A stretch of DNA of 64,000 nucleotides, from assembly GCF_002078875.1 (NCBI RefSeq), contig NC_034413.1:61248453-61312452 (forward strand). The letters are read 5' to 3'. The number at the start of each line of letters is the position of its first letter. The first letter of the stretch is position 1. This document shows positions 1 to 10,240 of this stretch, one piece after another. Under the pieces are notes generated by a model. That model was not told the origin of the DNA and searched no databases. It worked only from the letters and a program-made list of their open reading frames with translations. The stretch is from Numida meleagris (taxonomy: Eukaryota > Chordata > Aves > Galliformes > Numididae). Position numbers and translations under genes: made by a program.

Positions 1-732
1 CACTGTGAGGCAGGCAATGCAATTAGGAGTGTGATGCTATGGTAATGAGTGCACAGAGATGGTAGCAGCCTCTATATTTAGGCTGCCTTCACATTTACAC
101 TCTAAAGTAATCACTCAGACTTTCCTAAGTACCCTTACTCAGCTGCTGTTGGCAGCAGGCATTTGAAATCCAGCCCCAAGATGCAGTATTGGGAATTAGA
201 TGTCTCTCTACAAAATTTTGCGCAGGTCTGCATGAGTTATGTTTCTTCTGAAAATTACCATTTCTCTTCTCTCACTGGCTTTAAAAATAACTGAACCTGT
301 GCTGTGAAGAGCTGGGCTCAAAGCGACATTTGTAGAGGGCAGCAGGTCTGTGGGAGCCTGTGTCAGGAGTGCTTCAGAGACCAGCAGACCACAAACATGT
401 TCTCCAAATGCTGCTCTAGGTGCACATGTCCCTTGCTGTTAGGCCTATTAGGGTAGTATGGCCATTGCAGTCATGCTTAGGCTGGGATCTTTGTGCCTTA
501 CTTCACTGCATGACAAACACACAGGTGGAGCACCTTGTGCTGTACAGGAGAGCTGTATCTCAGGCTCTTAGGCATTGAAACTCAGGAGAGGAATGGGATA
601 AATGCATACAGTTAATGCATTTGCTGTTGGTAGATGGAACTTGAGCTGTTCACAGTTCCTCCTGAAAACACAGGAAAATGAAATAACTGATTCAGAGGTA
701 CCAGCACGACCACGCTACTTGGTGATGCACTG

Positions 733-880
733 ACACAGGCTGCCCAGGGAGGTGGTGGAGTCACCATCCCTGGAGGTGTTGAGCAACCATGCGGATGTGG
801 CACTGAGGTTAGTGGGCACAGTGGGCATGGGTTGGGGTTGGACTGAATGGTCTTTTCCAACCTTAATGGTTCTGTGATTG
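733..880 (+). mobile_element. CR1 LINE 3' fragment, sense orientation
   Basis: It shows the usual order of CR1 3' landmarks: GGCTGCCCAGGGAGGTGGTGG, then TTGGACTGAATGGTC, then TTTTCCAACCTTAATGGTTC and a TTCTGTGATTG end. The 5' end is truncated, as is typical for avian CR1. It shows no intact reverse transcriptase. Confidence 0.85.
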
Positions 881-1554
881 TCAGATACTATGATTGTAGC
901 CCTTCAGTCATCTGATTAGAGGCATCAAGTAACTGTATTAAGCAAGGTTTACAGTGGCTTAGCACACTGCATTCCTTTACCATACCTTCTCCTCACTGAG
1001 ATCTATTCTTATAAAAGCCATTTGTAAAGTAAATGGGGTTCTTTGCTCCAACCAAAGCCAGCCTAGATGATTCCAAGGAGGTGCAGATAGAAAGGCTTCT
1101 CTCCCTGCCAGTGTACTAAGAACTAGTTTTCCTAATCTCCAAGGCTTTGTTTGAGGACAGGTGGATCATCAGTCGTGACAGCCCCGTGTCTCAGTCTGAC
1201 TACTAAGATGTGAATGACTACACATTTACTCTCTCCTCTTTTCCTACTCTAGTCTCTCCCTGTGAGGTATTAGAGAAGCTGAGGGAGAAAAAGAAGCAGT
1301 TTTATTTATTCTTCCTGCTTTCAGGGAGCCAGGACTTCCAGTATTTTTGTAAATTAATATTGTGACATCAAATAAATGTTTGTCTCCATTGTGAGTTTTC
1401 TTGTGCGGAGAGGTTGCCAACAGGGCTCTAAATTTTGGCTGACTGCTAAGGTCAGGAAGACATAAATACTTGGATGAACCTCTTCACATTCTATTATTCC
1501 TGCCCTTTCATTTAACTGGAGCTAAACAAGTAGGAGTCTTTCTGTTCATAAAGC

Positions 1555-1575
1555 AAAAAAAAAAAAAAAAAAAAA
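1555..1575 (+). repeat. A21 homopolymer
   Basis: An uninterrupted run of 21 A residues inside the PDIA5 intron. It could be a degenerate retroposon tail or a simple repeat; no retroposed gene is recognisable next to it. Confidence 0.9.
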
Positions 1576-2596
1576 GGTGTGATCATCCCTGTTTTTAACA
1601 GCTGTCAAGAGACCTGTCTGTGTAATAGCCTTGCAAGTGTTCAAAACAGGAAAGCAAACCAAATATTTAAGGTAAGAATATTACACACCTTACACAGTGT
1701 TTTCCATGTGAAGGTCGACCCAAGTGAGAACGTACTGAGCGTTGTTTCATCAGCTTTCAACACCAAAACAAAAGAAGCAGGTTAATGAAGTTGGCTTTTC
1801 CATTCTCTTTAATTGCTGTTAGGATAGTGAGATGGAGTCTTTGGACAGTGTCACCATGAGACTGGAGGGCATTGTGGCATATTAAGTAATCTTTTGATTA
1901 TGGAAAAACAGTTCAGCTGCAGCCTCAGAGTCGTGCAAGAGCAAGGTATTTTGGTCAGATCGTTTGAAGGAGGCACCTGTAGTGGAAGTCTGAAGATAAG
2001 ATGTGTTTGCTATGAAATTAGCACTTGATACATCGTAACCCATGATTGCAAAAATTATTCTTCTAGTTTGTAGTTTTTTGACACAGCTTGTGCTTAAACC
2101 TGCTTGCTCTTCAGCAAAGCATGTAATGGGGTTGTGAAGGCAAGCAGCCTGTGCTCGGAGCCAGAGCTGCCGCTCACCGCGCAGTCGGTGTGAAATCGCA
2201 GCACAGGGCTCCACTGCTTTGCATAAAAGCCTGTGAACTGCGTTCTGGTTTAACATCAGAAATGTTAAGTGCAGCCCATTCTCAGTACTTCACAGGTTCA
2301 GGTTCCAAATGTCAAATGCTCCAAACTAGAGTTAGCCCGAGCTGTTGCTCTGGGGCTGCGTTTCCTCGTACTCCCTGCTGAGCAGGCAGGCTGCGTCCTG
2401 CTCGGTTGTTTGTGTGACAGTAGCATCTAGAGGCTTCAGAAGGAATTAAAGCCTGCTTTGCTAATGGCTGTGCCTACATACAGCCCCTGCCTCAAAGGCT
2501 AGACAATAAAAGAGATGTGGAAAAAAAAAAAAGCAAACAGATGAAGCCAGGCAGGCTGTATGCAAGCAGCCTGCTTCCCTCCTGGCGCTGCTCGAT

Positions 2597-2622
2597 GGAC
2601 AGCACTCCTGGACAGCACTCCT
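2597..2622. repeat. 13-bp perfect tandem duplication
   Basis: The unit GGACAGCACTCCT occurs twice head to tail, 120-150 bp upstream of the PDIA5 acceptor at 2744. It is probably a replication-slippage duplication. Confidence 0.9.
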
Positions 2623-2744
2623 TTGCTGTGCTCTTGGCAGAAGACTTGAATCTCTCCCAGTATTATGTCTAAGCTGCAGCAGCATCCTGACCGTGGAGTC
2701 TTGCTTTGTCTTCTGCTGCCTCATGCTGATCTCTTGCGTTTCAG

Positions 2745-2879
2745 ATCGCCTACGCTGCGGTGGACTGTGCCAAAGATCAGAATCATGACCTGTGCAAGCA
2801 GGAGGGAGTTGATGGCTACCCCACCTTCAACTATTACAACTACGGGAAATTTGTGGAAAAATATACTGGAGAGAGAGGG
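2745..2879 (+). CDS. PDIA5: PDIA5 penultimate coding exon
   Basis: A 135-nt, 45-codon exon. The acceptor is a pyrimidine-rich tract ending TTTCAG at 2744; the donor is GTGAGT from 2880. It starts IAYAAVDCAK and ends YTGERG. It carries the middle of the last thioredoxin-like domain, including the GYPTF cis-Pro motif. It enters and leaves in phase 0. Confidence 0.93.
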
Positions 2880-5142
2880 GTGAGTAAAAGCAAGAGTCAT
2901 CACCTGATAAAGGGAGGAAGTTCTTTGCCTGCCTTGCAAAAGAATAAATGCTGCATGGTAAATTTTTTATCATACTGAAAGAATGCGTAACTGCTTCTGT
3001 TACTGACAGTCACAGATGAATCACTGCATACTGCACCACTGTACATCTCTGCATTACGAACATATTTGGTTTATTTTAGGAACACGAGAAGAGGAAAAAG
3101 AAGATTTGGTAATGCTTTGTTACATATTTAGTTTTTTAAGCTGAAATCCAAAGTCAGTTTGCACCAAGAGAAAGTGGAGGATGTATTGCAAGGGCTGCTG
3201 CTAGGTGCAGAAATGCCAGAAAATACAGATCTTGCTCCTGTCACTTCTGGAGCTAGTTGGTGCGTATACTGTAAACGTGCTTCAGTTCCACCAGGCTGCC
3301 AGACAGACCATTGGTTTCACAGCAGGGACAAAGCCATCCTTTGGAGATCAGGGGAATCTAAATGTCTCATTCTCACTGAGTCGGACTCAGCTGTGTAGCT
3401 CAGGATGGATAGACCAACTGTGCCATCTAGCCAGTGGGCTGAAGTGTCATCCTTTTGTCCTGCTGTGGCCATCTAATTATATGCTCCGGGTACAGTGGGC
3501 AGAAATGGCATAATCTATTCTGTGGTTGTAAAATGCCTGAAAATAAGGAACCGATGTGGTTATTTGTGTCTTCTTTGTCATAAGCATGCGGAGAGGGTTA
3601 CTTCTCAGCTGTGATTGATTGCTGAGAGAAGCTAAGGTCTACAAGAAAAAAACTTGGGGTCTTCAAGCTATCCAGTCATTTTGCTAAGAGAGCCCTGCGT
3701 GAAAGTCATTGCTGCTGTTACAGCGTGCCAAATTATAGAGGAGCGTGAAGGAAAAAAAGCCAGGTTCTGAGGTTCTTTCTCAGTCAGGATCTTAGGGAAA
3801 CCTTCATGGAGCTTCGCCTCCCATTCTCCAGCATTAGGACCACAGTAATTGCCACTTTGCAGAGCTGATCCGGGCGTTGTTATGGATACTGTGTTAAGTT
3901 CAAATTGGGGATCATTTCTTAAAAAAGTAAAGTAGGGTGCAGTAGCCAACAATTAAGTACAATTTCAGCCACAATCTTCTTCATCTTTCCAACCCCTACT
4001 TATAGAAATGATATGTGAAAGGAGGTGTCTGGTAAAAAGAATTCAGCAGGACAGGAGTGCTCTGTGGCCACAGCAACTGGGAGATGATTATCCCCATGCC
4101 AGAAAGTAGACTGACTAATACTCTGCATGCAGCCAAACATTTATTGGCTAAAATTAAATTACCCAACAAGAACATTACATTCTCTGCTACTGACAGCTGT
4201 GTTCCCTTTCCACCTCTCAGCCCCATGGTCTTGTGCTTCTGCAGCATCAATTAGGTTTTGTTATCTCCAGTGGTGGCAGTGCTTCACGCAGCGCCCTCCG
4301 TGGAGCTTCCAGCTCTGTTCACACGTCTGTTTCAGCAACAAGGCATTGTGCTGTTGAAGGACTTCTCATCAGCACGATGGCACCTTTTGAACCTCTTTGG
4401 CCAACTACCTTGTACCTTGCAGAAGAAGGCACTCAACAGCTTTAAAAAAACAGTCTTGAAACAGTTGTTGAAATACAAAGGTTGGTTCCTAGGCATCCAG
4501 ATTTGAAATTTTGTCTGTAATTTTGATAGTATTCTGAAAAACTATAATTCCCTTCGTCTAGATATGTGGAGGAGGAGGGGAGTCATTAGCAAAACTATTA
4601 CGGGATGAGGAACGGTGGCAAATGTGTGTATAGGCAACAAATGATCCACAAACAGATTTCAGAATGGCACAAATAGCACACAAATACGGCGTGAGAATTC
4701 TTCGCGCGGTTTCAGCAAAAAGGCATATGTGGCATTTCTGGGGGCAGATTTCAACCTTTTCCTGTGACTGCTGGGGTCTTTCTTTCTGTGCCCCATCTCT
4801 TCACAGTTTCTTGTGAAAAATGGTGAACTGTGGAATCTCTGTGGGTATTTTTCTTGTTGCCTCTTAGCAGAGCAGCGCAGGGCCAGAGTACTGCACGATG
4901 AGGCAGTGCTGAAGCAATAACTGTTCCTTAGCTGATCTTGTGCCAGCTTCCATTGGCCGTTGGACACAGAAGCTAAAAGTGTTCTTGGCACGTAGTTCTG
5001 GTTGTGGATTTGTTCAAAAAACATATATATGTGACCCGTATATTTTTTTCTTCTAAAACAGGAGTCTGGATTCATCGCTTTCATGCGAACCCTTAGAGAA
5101 AGAGACCATGAGAGAGTAGGAAAGAAGAAGGATGAATTGTAA
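2745..5142 (+). CDS. PDIA5: PDIA5, 3' end (last two coding exons; 5' part outside the window)
   Basis: Protein disulfide isomerase family A member 5 is an ER-lumen thioredoxin-fold protein that forms and rearranges disulfides in secretory proteins. Only the last two coding exons are here, 2745-2879 and 5062-5142, giving 71 residues of the C-terminal thioredoxin-like domain plus the tail. Visible marks are the VDCAKDQ strand, the GYPTF motif with the cis-proline typical of thioredoxin folds, and a C-terminal KKDEL ER-retrieval signal. The CxxC active site of this domain must lie upstream: I searched 1-2744 and found no matching exon. Both junctions are GT-AG and in phase 0. I recall the human protein ending in KEEL, so the bird tail is the more canonical KDEL. 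The identification rests on recalled similarity to human PDIA5 and on the PDIA5-SEC22A-ADCY5 gene order. Confidence 0.93.
2880..5061 (+). other. PDIA5 last intron
   Basis: An intron of about 2.2 kb between the two PDIA5 coding exons, with a GTGAGT donor and an AG acceptor. No repeat family or hidden exon was recognised, and the short open frames in it resemble no protein I know. Confidence 0.85.
5062..5142 (+). CDS. PDIA5: PDIA5 last coding exon with KDEL tail
   Basis: A 27-codon terminal exon after the acceptor TTCTAAAACAG. It encodes ESGFIAFMRTLRE, then a basic, charged helix, then GKKKDEL and a TAA stop at 5140-5142. The KDEL ending is the ER-retrieval signal recognised by KDEL receptors, which fits a soluble ER-lumen enzyme. 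Confidence 0.93.
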   Translation, partial: ESGFIAFMRTLRERDHERVGKKKDEL

Positions 5143-5276
5143 CGTCTGCCTCAAAAGAAGCTTTCCGCTGCACTGTGAATGGTTCCAGGTCTTTTGTTAA
5201 TGCACCTGAGACTTCACACATTCTCAAGACAGAGACTTTTTTTATAAACAGCCATGGCCATTTTGTACAATTTTGA

Positions 5277-5282
5277 AATAAA
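5277..5282 (+). terminator. PDIA5: PDIA5 poly(A) signal
   Basis: A canonical AATAAA 135 nt after the PDIA5 stop, with a T-rich stretch downstream. This implies a short 3' UTR of about 150 nt ending near 5300. Other AT-rich stretches follow, so longer isoforms cannot be excluded. Confidence 0.75.
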
Positions 5283-5299
5283 GTGAAACCACTTGATTT

Positions 5300-8200
5300 T
5301 TAAAAGGAAAAAAAATTAGAATGTTGCCATAATGTTTTAAAGAAAACTTAGCATTTTCTCTCATGTTGTGAGACGATGCCCACTGACACTCCTATGCAAT
5401 ATTTTTGTAGTCTGTAGTGTCTCTGTAGGTGTTTGATAAGGTGATTTTTTTTTTAAAGGTATTGCTGTACGTGTTTAACAAAACAACAGTGGGAGGGGGG
5501 AGGGAGGAAATAACAATTTATTTTTTTTTTTTAAGCCAGTGAGGGAAAGTGGGACTTGTAGGACACGGAGTATCCAAACACAGTTTTACATTCTCTTGAA
5601 ATAGTTACATGTTCTTCAGTGAGATTTGGGGAAACAATATTAAGGCACTCAGGGATAAATAAGGTGTTAGAGTTAATGAAGACGTTATCATTGACCAATC
5701 CAGATCTGTTGATTTCATTTCAATCTCTCTACCGGGACTGTTTACATACCTTTATAGAATGTATTGATTTAATTGAGCCAAGTATCAAAAATCTACAAAA
5801 CATGGGTAAAATTAAACTAAGCCCTCTTTTTTTGACGTCAGTATTGTCAAATGCCTCTGTACATCATGGTAGGAGCAATGACCTTCTGGGATATAGTTAC
5901 CCTTGTAGGGTGTACAGCTTCCCTTCAAGTTTTGACTGGCCACCTGAAATATTTGTTGGAAAATGTTACATTTAAATGTTTTGATAAATGCATACCACTT
6001 CTGATAATGCAGTAATTCATACATTGATGTTTACATTCCAGAAGTTTATCAGCATTTGTATGTTGGAGAGTTCCTTTCTGCTCTTGAAGGAGTTGCATAT
6101 GCAATCTCTTAGACAAAACGGTCCCTGTAAAAACTGATCAGCAGCAGTTGGCGTGTTAACACCTGATGTTTAAAAACAAAAAGACATTACCTGGAGGTAC
6201 TTACGCCTTCCACAGGAGGGGAGCAAGGGGGGGGCAGGGAGTTGTGATTCACTACAATAAATTTGAAAAAAGAAAATCACTTTTATTGTTCATCAGCCTT
6301 GTTCAGATTCTTCTGTGCTGGGTCGTCCAAGAGAACACCCACAGGCCGTGGTGGAGCAGGACACACTGGGCACTGCAGGATGGATGCCCGCTCTGCGCTG
6401 GGCGCGCCGTAGTGTCCAGCTGTGCCAGGATCCGCATCCATCCATCTTCACGCTCAGCAGCAGAGCAGCTTTTCACAGTGAAGCACCGTGCCTCAGCTCT
6501 GACATCTTCCTCTTGCTCCTCAACCTGCCTCTCTCATTTTCTAGTTTGAACGTTTGAAGGTGCTGTTAATGGCCAGCACAGCGCTGTGCTGCCCGGGAGG
6601 TGTATGGCAACGCACCTCCATTCTGGATCTGTTTTCCTCCTCTCTCTCACCCAGTGAATGGCCCTGTGCAGTTGGCACTCATTAGGCTGCTGGAGCCATT
6701 AGTGAGTAATCTGGAATACCAGTAGCCTGATGGCCTTGTACAGTAGCCAGCTTGTTAACCGTGACTTAAATTTAAAAGTGGTGGAGCTGTGCCAAGTATT
6801 TTCTCTTATTAGGCACCTGATCAGTCTCTTCACTCAAAATAGCAGCTGTCTGGGTCGCACCTAATATCCTAGGGTGAAAGGAGCTTAATTTATTAAGAGT
6901 CTTACTGTTTTTTTTTTCTTTCCTCCAAGCACGATGCTTCATGTTGTGTTCAGTGCTTTTGCATAAAGTCACGATAGTTTTCTTAAAGCCAGCCTCGTGC
7001 TCGGCAGCATGTGTTCCACCCTGCATTTAACGAGTAATACGTATTGATGCCATTGGATTTGAAACAGGAATTTCTTTGCTTACCAGCAGACAATTGAGAA
7101 CGATAGTGCAGAACTTCCTGCAATGTTTTTGATCTCAGATCTCAGCTGGCACTAAGGAAGGCAAATAGTCTCCAGAACTGCTTGTAGGCTGTGCCTGTGT
7201 TTGTGCTAATTGCTGAGAAATGTGGACTTCTTTTGAAGGGAAAAAAATAAATCCTCGCTTGCCAATGGTGACATCACTTGTCAGCATCGTTCTGAATTGC
7301 AGGCTTTAGTAAATGTTTAGGATAGGACAATTGCACACTGTGCTTCAGACCCGTAATTCCTTACAGCTGGTTACACCATAATAAAATTAAAATTAAGGAT
7401 TCTCGTTTTTCCCTTCAGTCTTTTGTCAGTTACTTCTTGGCCTTGGGCTTTCATTTTTTTTTCTTGGCTAATCATGTGTTAATGCACAAATATAAAATAT
7501 TGGAGAATAATTTACCTTCTGTTATAAGGTTGTGATTCATTTGGTTTATAGCCTGATTTATTATTTTTTTTAAATCCAGTTTTGAACACCATAAACAATT
7601 ACATCAAATGGCTGACAGCAGCCTTAGTTACTGTGAACTACAGCGTGCCATGAGCTGGGAGCTTTATTTCCAAGGCCGTTCAATTAGTAAACCAGGTTTA
7701 CACTCAGTTACAGTGTTGTAATTCTGATGTCTTCAGTAAAGCAAAAGTTAGTGTTTGTATTTGCTAATGAAGCCAGTTTGTTTATATTTGCATCAGTCAA
7801 GTTGAAATTGATTATTTTTTACATGAACTGTGAATGAGAAGTATCTAATATGTAAGAGCTCTTATTTTGTGTGAAATGACCAACTGGTCCAACACGCACA
7901 CTCAGACTTTCCAGCCAGGCCTGGGAGATGTGTGGCCACGGCATTTGTAACCACATGGGAATTTCTGCCATGGTTCAAAATGAGTAATCTGATGTTTCAA
8001 ATCATTAATCATTTATCAGCAAGAAACTTAATTGCTGATAACAAATGGTTTGCAGTGAATCAGAGCGTTCTGCTCTTCCAGTTATGAGTTTGGTCTTTCA
8101 GCCCTTTTAAGATGCTTGACATCTGCTACACAGTTAACCCCAAACAGATTGAATCTTGCTGAGGACGAGTAAAATGTGTACACCAGCAGAGGTGCTGAGC

Positions 8201-9895
8201 AAGGGTTGCGCATGGCTTCATTCCTCAGCGCTGCTTTGAACAAGATACGATAGCCTGCTGGTCTGTGCTAGACCTCTTTTGTAGTTAGACCAAGAAATTG
8301 CGGGCAGCAGGACCAGATACTTGTGCAGACTGGTAGCAGCTGCATAGGAAGTGGTTTTCTCATCTAATGAAAGAGCCTGAGATGCTGGATTCCTTTCATC
8401 CCACAAAGGAGGGGAAAGGGAGTCAGACAGATCTAAAGTATATGAATGCACACACATGTGAGACTCAGGTTGGAGTCCCATGTCTGGGCACGTGGTTGTA
8501 TTGTTGCTCACTGCAACCCCAGCAATGCTTTGGTCAGTTCTGCTAAGGGGTTGTCCTTCCATCTCTGAACCAGTAAATATACTTGTTTGTTTAAGCTAGA
8601 GCAACTCCTACAGACGAAACTAGAACAGTCTTGCTTTCTGATCTGAATCAAGAACAGACTGCCCAGGGAAGTGGTGGTGATTTTCAAGAACCGTGGAGGT
8701 GTAGCACTGAGGAACGTAGAGGGCACGGTGGGGAAGGGTTGATGGTTGGACTGAATGATCTTAGTGGTCTTTTGCAACCTTAATGATTCTGTGATTCAAA
8801 GAAAAGCAACATAGCAGATCTTCATTTCCTCTTTCTCCCTCCTGTAGAATCGCATTCTGGATCTGATAGCCCCATTGACCCCTCGGGCCCTCATAACCAG
8901 ATGCAGTTGTGTAAAACAGCTGCGGGAATTCCCTGAACTCCCACTCAGCCCAAATTAGGCCCCCACATTTTGCTGGCTTAAATGTCTCTTAGCAGCCATC
9001 CAGTAAGATGGATGGATAATAACGGTTAAAAAAAAAGAGAGAGATTAGACAGTGTATGTTCTTACAGCATTTAATTTGGGAGTGAAAAAGGAGGTGCAAC
9101 TCCTGGTATGAGTAAGCTCTAAGTGAACGCTCCAGGGGGAGCCTCCTTTCAGATGGGATTGCTTCGTGGATGGTTTTACTGTTTTTAAAGGTTCGCTGCT
9201 TTTCAGAGGAAAAGTGAAGGCTGGGTGACTCAGTCTACAAGTCTATTTTCCTTTTACAAATAAAAAGCAAAATCACTCTCCATATTCTTGATAGTGTTAT
9301 GTTAAGAGAAAGAACTGTTGCTTTTATGGATTTCCTAGAATAATACTCGGCCCCTGCCAACTGCATTTTACAAACTGTGAAGCAAGGCATTCGCTCAGAA
9401 CGATGCTCAGCGGAGCAGGGACTGTTGTCCACATGCACCTCATTTGAATTTAATAGGCTTACTTCAGTGTGATTGGGTCTGTAATGTTACACTGGGATCT
9501 GCAGGAGTGCATTCTGGAAAGTGAGAGGGGGGAAAACGAGCTTTATCAGCAGGTGCTGAGCACTGGGGCCAAACGCTGGCATTCCATTGGCTTTGGCAGC
9601 CCAGAGTCAGTGAGCGCTTGGTGCTCCGCTGGAAGCGGCAGCGCTGAGCCCTGGGGTGCAGCCCTTTGGCTGAGCCAGTTGTGTACAGAACTGACTGGAA
9701 ACCTAAATTCCCTGTTATTTTTTTGGCCTGTTAAGAGAAGATGCTGTGCTTTCTCTGTGCACCCTGCTTGTATTTACTGGCTGAGGAAAGAGAGTACCTG
9801 GATGTTTCTACAAAGGGAATCATTGCCCTAATGCTAGCCCATGAGTGTCCAACTTTTTGGCTTGCCTGGGCCACGTTGAGTGCCTACAGCTGTGC
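5300..9895. other. Intergenic DNA between PDIA5 and SEC22A, proximal part
   Basis: No gene was found. The content is mostly unique AT-rich sequence with T-runs (near 5435-5455 and 5520-5533) and one CR1 fragment (8651-8797). The stretch 7560-8060 is AT-rich with clustered homeodomain, FOX and octamer-like words and could be regulatory (see findings). Confidence 0.7.
8651..8797 (+). mobile_element. CR1 LINE 3' fragment, sense orientation
   Basis: It has the same landmarks as the copy at 733-880: CTGCCCAGGGAAGTGGTGG, GGTTGGACTGAATGATCTTA, then CAACCTTAATGATTCTGTGA. It is 5' truncated and too diverged to code. Confidence 0.85.
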
Positions 9896-9898
9896 CTA

Positions 9899-10240
9899 CA
9901 AAGGTTGTTCCAAAAGTAATGCCTCCAAATTATTTCCATGGAAACTACAACCAATTCCAAGAGCGCAGTAACATTATTTAATAGAGCAAATTCTCAGCTA
10001 CAAAACACTATTTTTTCCACATTGTGACCACCATCAGCTCTGCATTTTCACCATTGATGAACAAGAGCCTGCGTGCCGTGCTCATAACAATCTGCGCCAG
10101 TGGAGGTGACCCACTGCTGCTGTCACCGCTGCTGAAACACAACACCCGCCATCTCCCTGTGCTCATGACCACTGTTCAGTCTCCAAAAACGTTCAGCATG
10201 CATTGATGAATGTCAACGGGGACCATCATTTCCGCAGAAA
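9899..10240. mobile_element. Mariner DNA transposon fragment (Galluhop-like)
   Basis: The left end reads GGTTGTTCCAAAAGTAATGC, a mariner-type terminal inverted repeat. The following sequence resembles my recollection of the Galluhop mariner of chicken: ATTTCCATGGAAACTACAAC, then AATTCTCAGCTACAAAACAC, a GTGACCACCATCAGC segment and GCCTGCGTGCCGTGCTC. The similarity fades after about 10235 and no matching right-hand terminal repeat was found nearby, so the copy appears truncated. No usable transposase frame remains. The family name is from memory. Confidence 0.75.

Larger units (their letters stand above)
1..2744 (+). other. PDIA5 intron (partial, left edge of window)
   Basis: Intronic DNA upstream of the penultimate PDIA5 exon. 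It holds a CR1 3' fragment (733-880), an A21 run (1555-1575) and a 13-bp tandem duplication (2597-2622). Short open frames here show no recognisable protein and no exon-like conservation. Confidence 0.8.

Noticed and set aside
1555..1575. A21 run as the tail of a processed pseudogene
   Set aside because: No gene-like sequence lies immediately upstream and no target-site duplication is evident.
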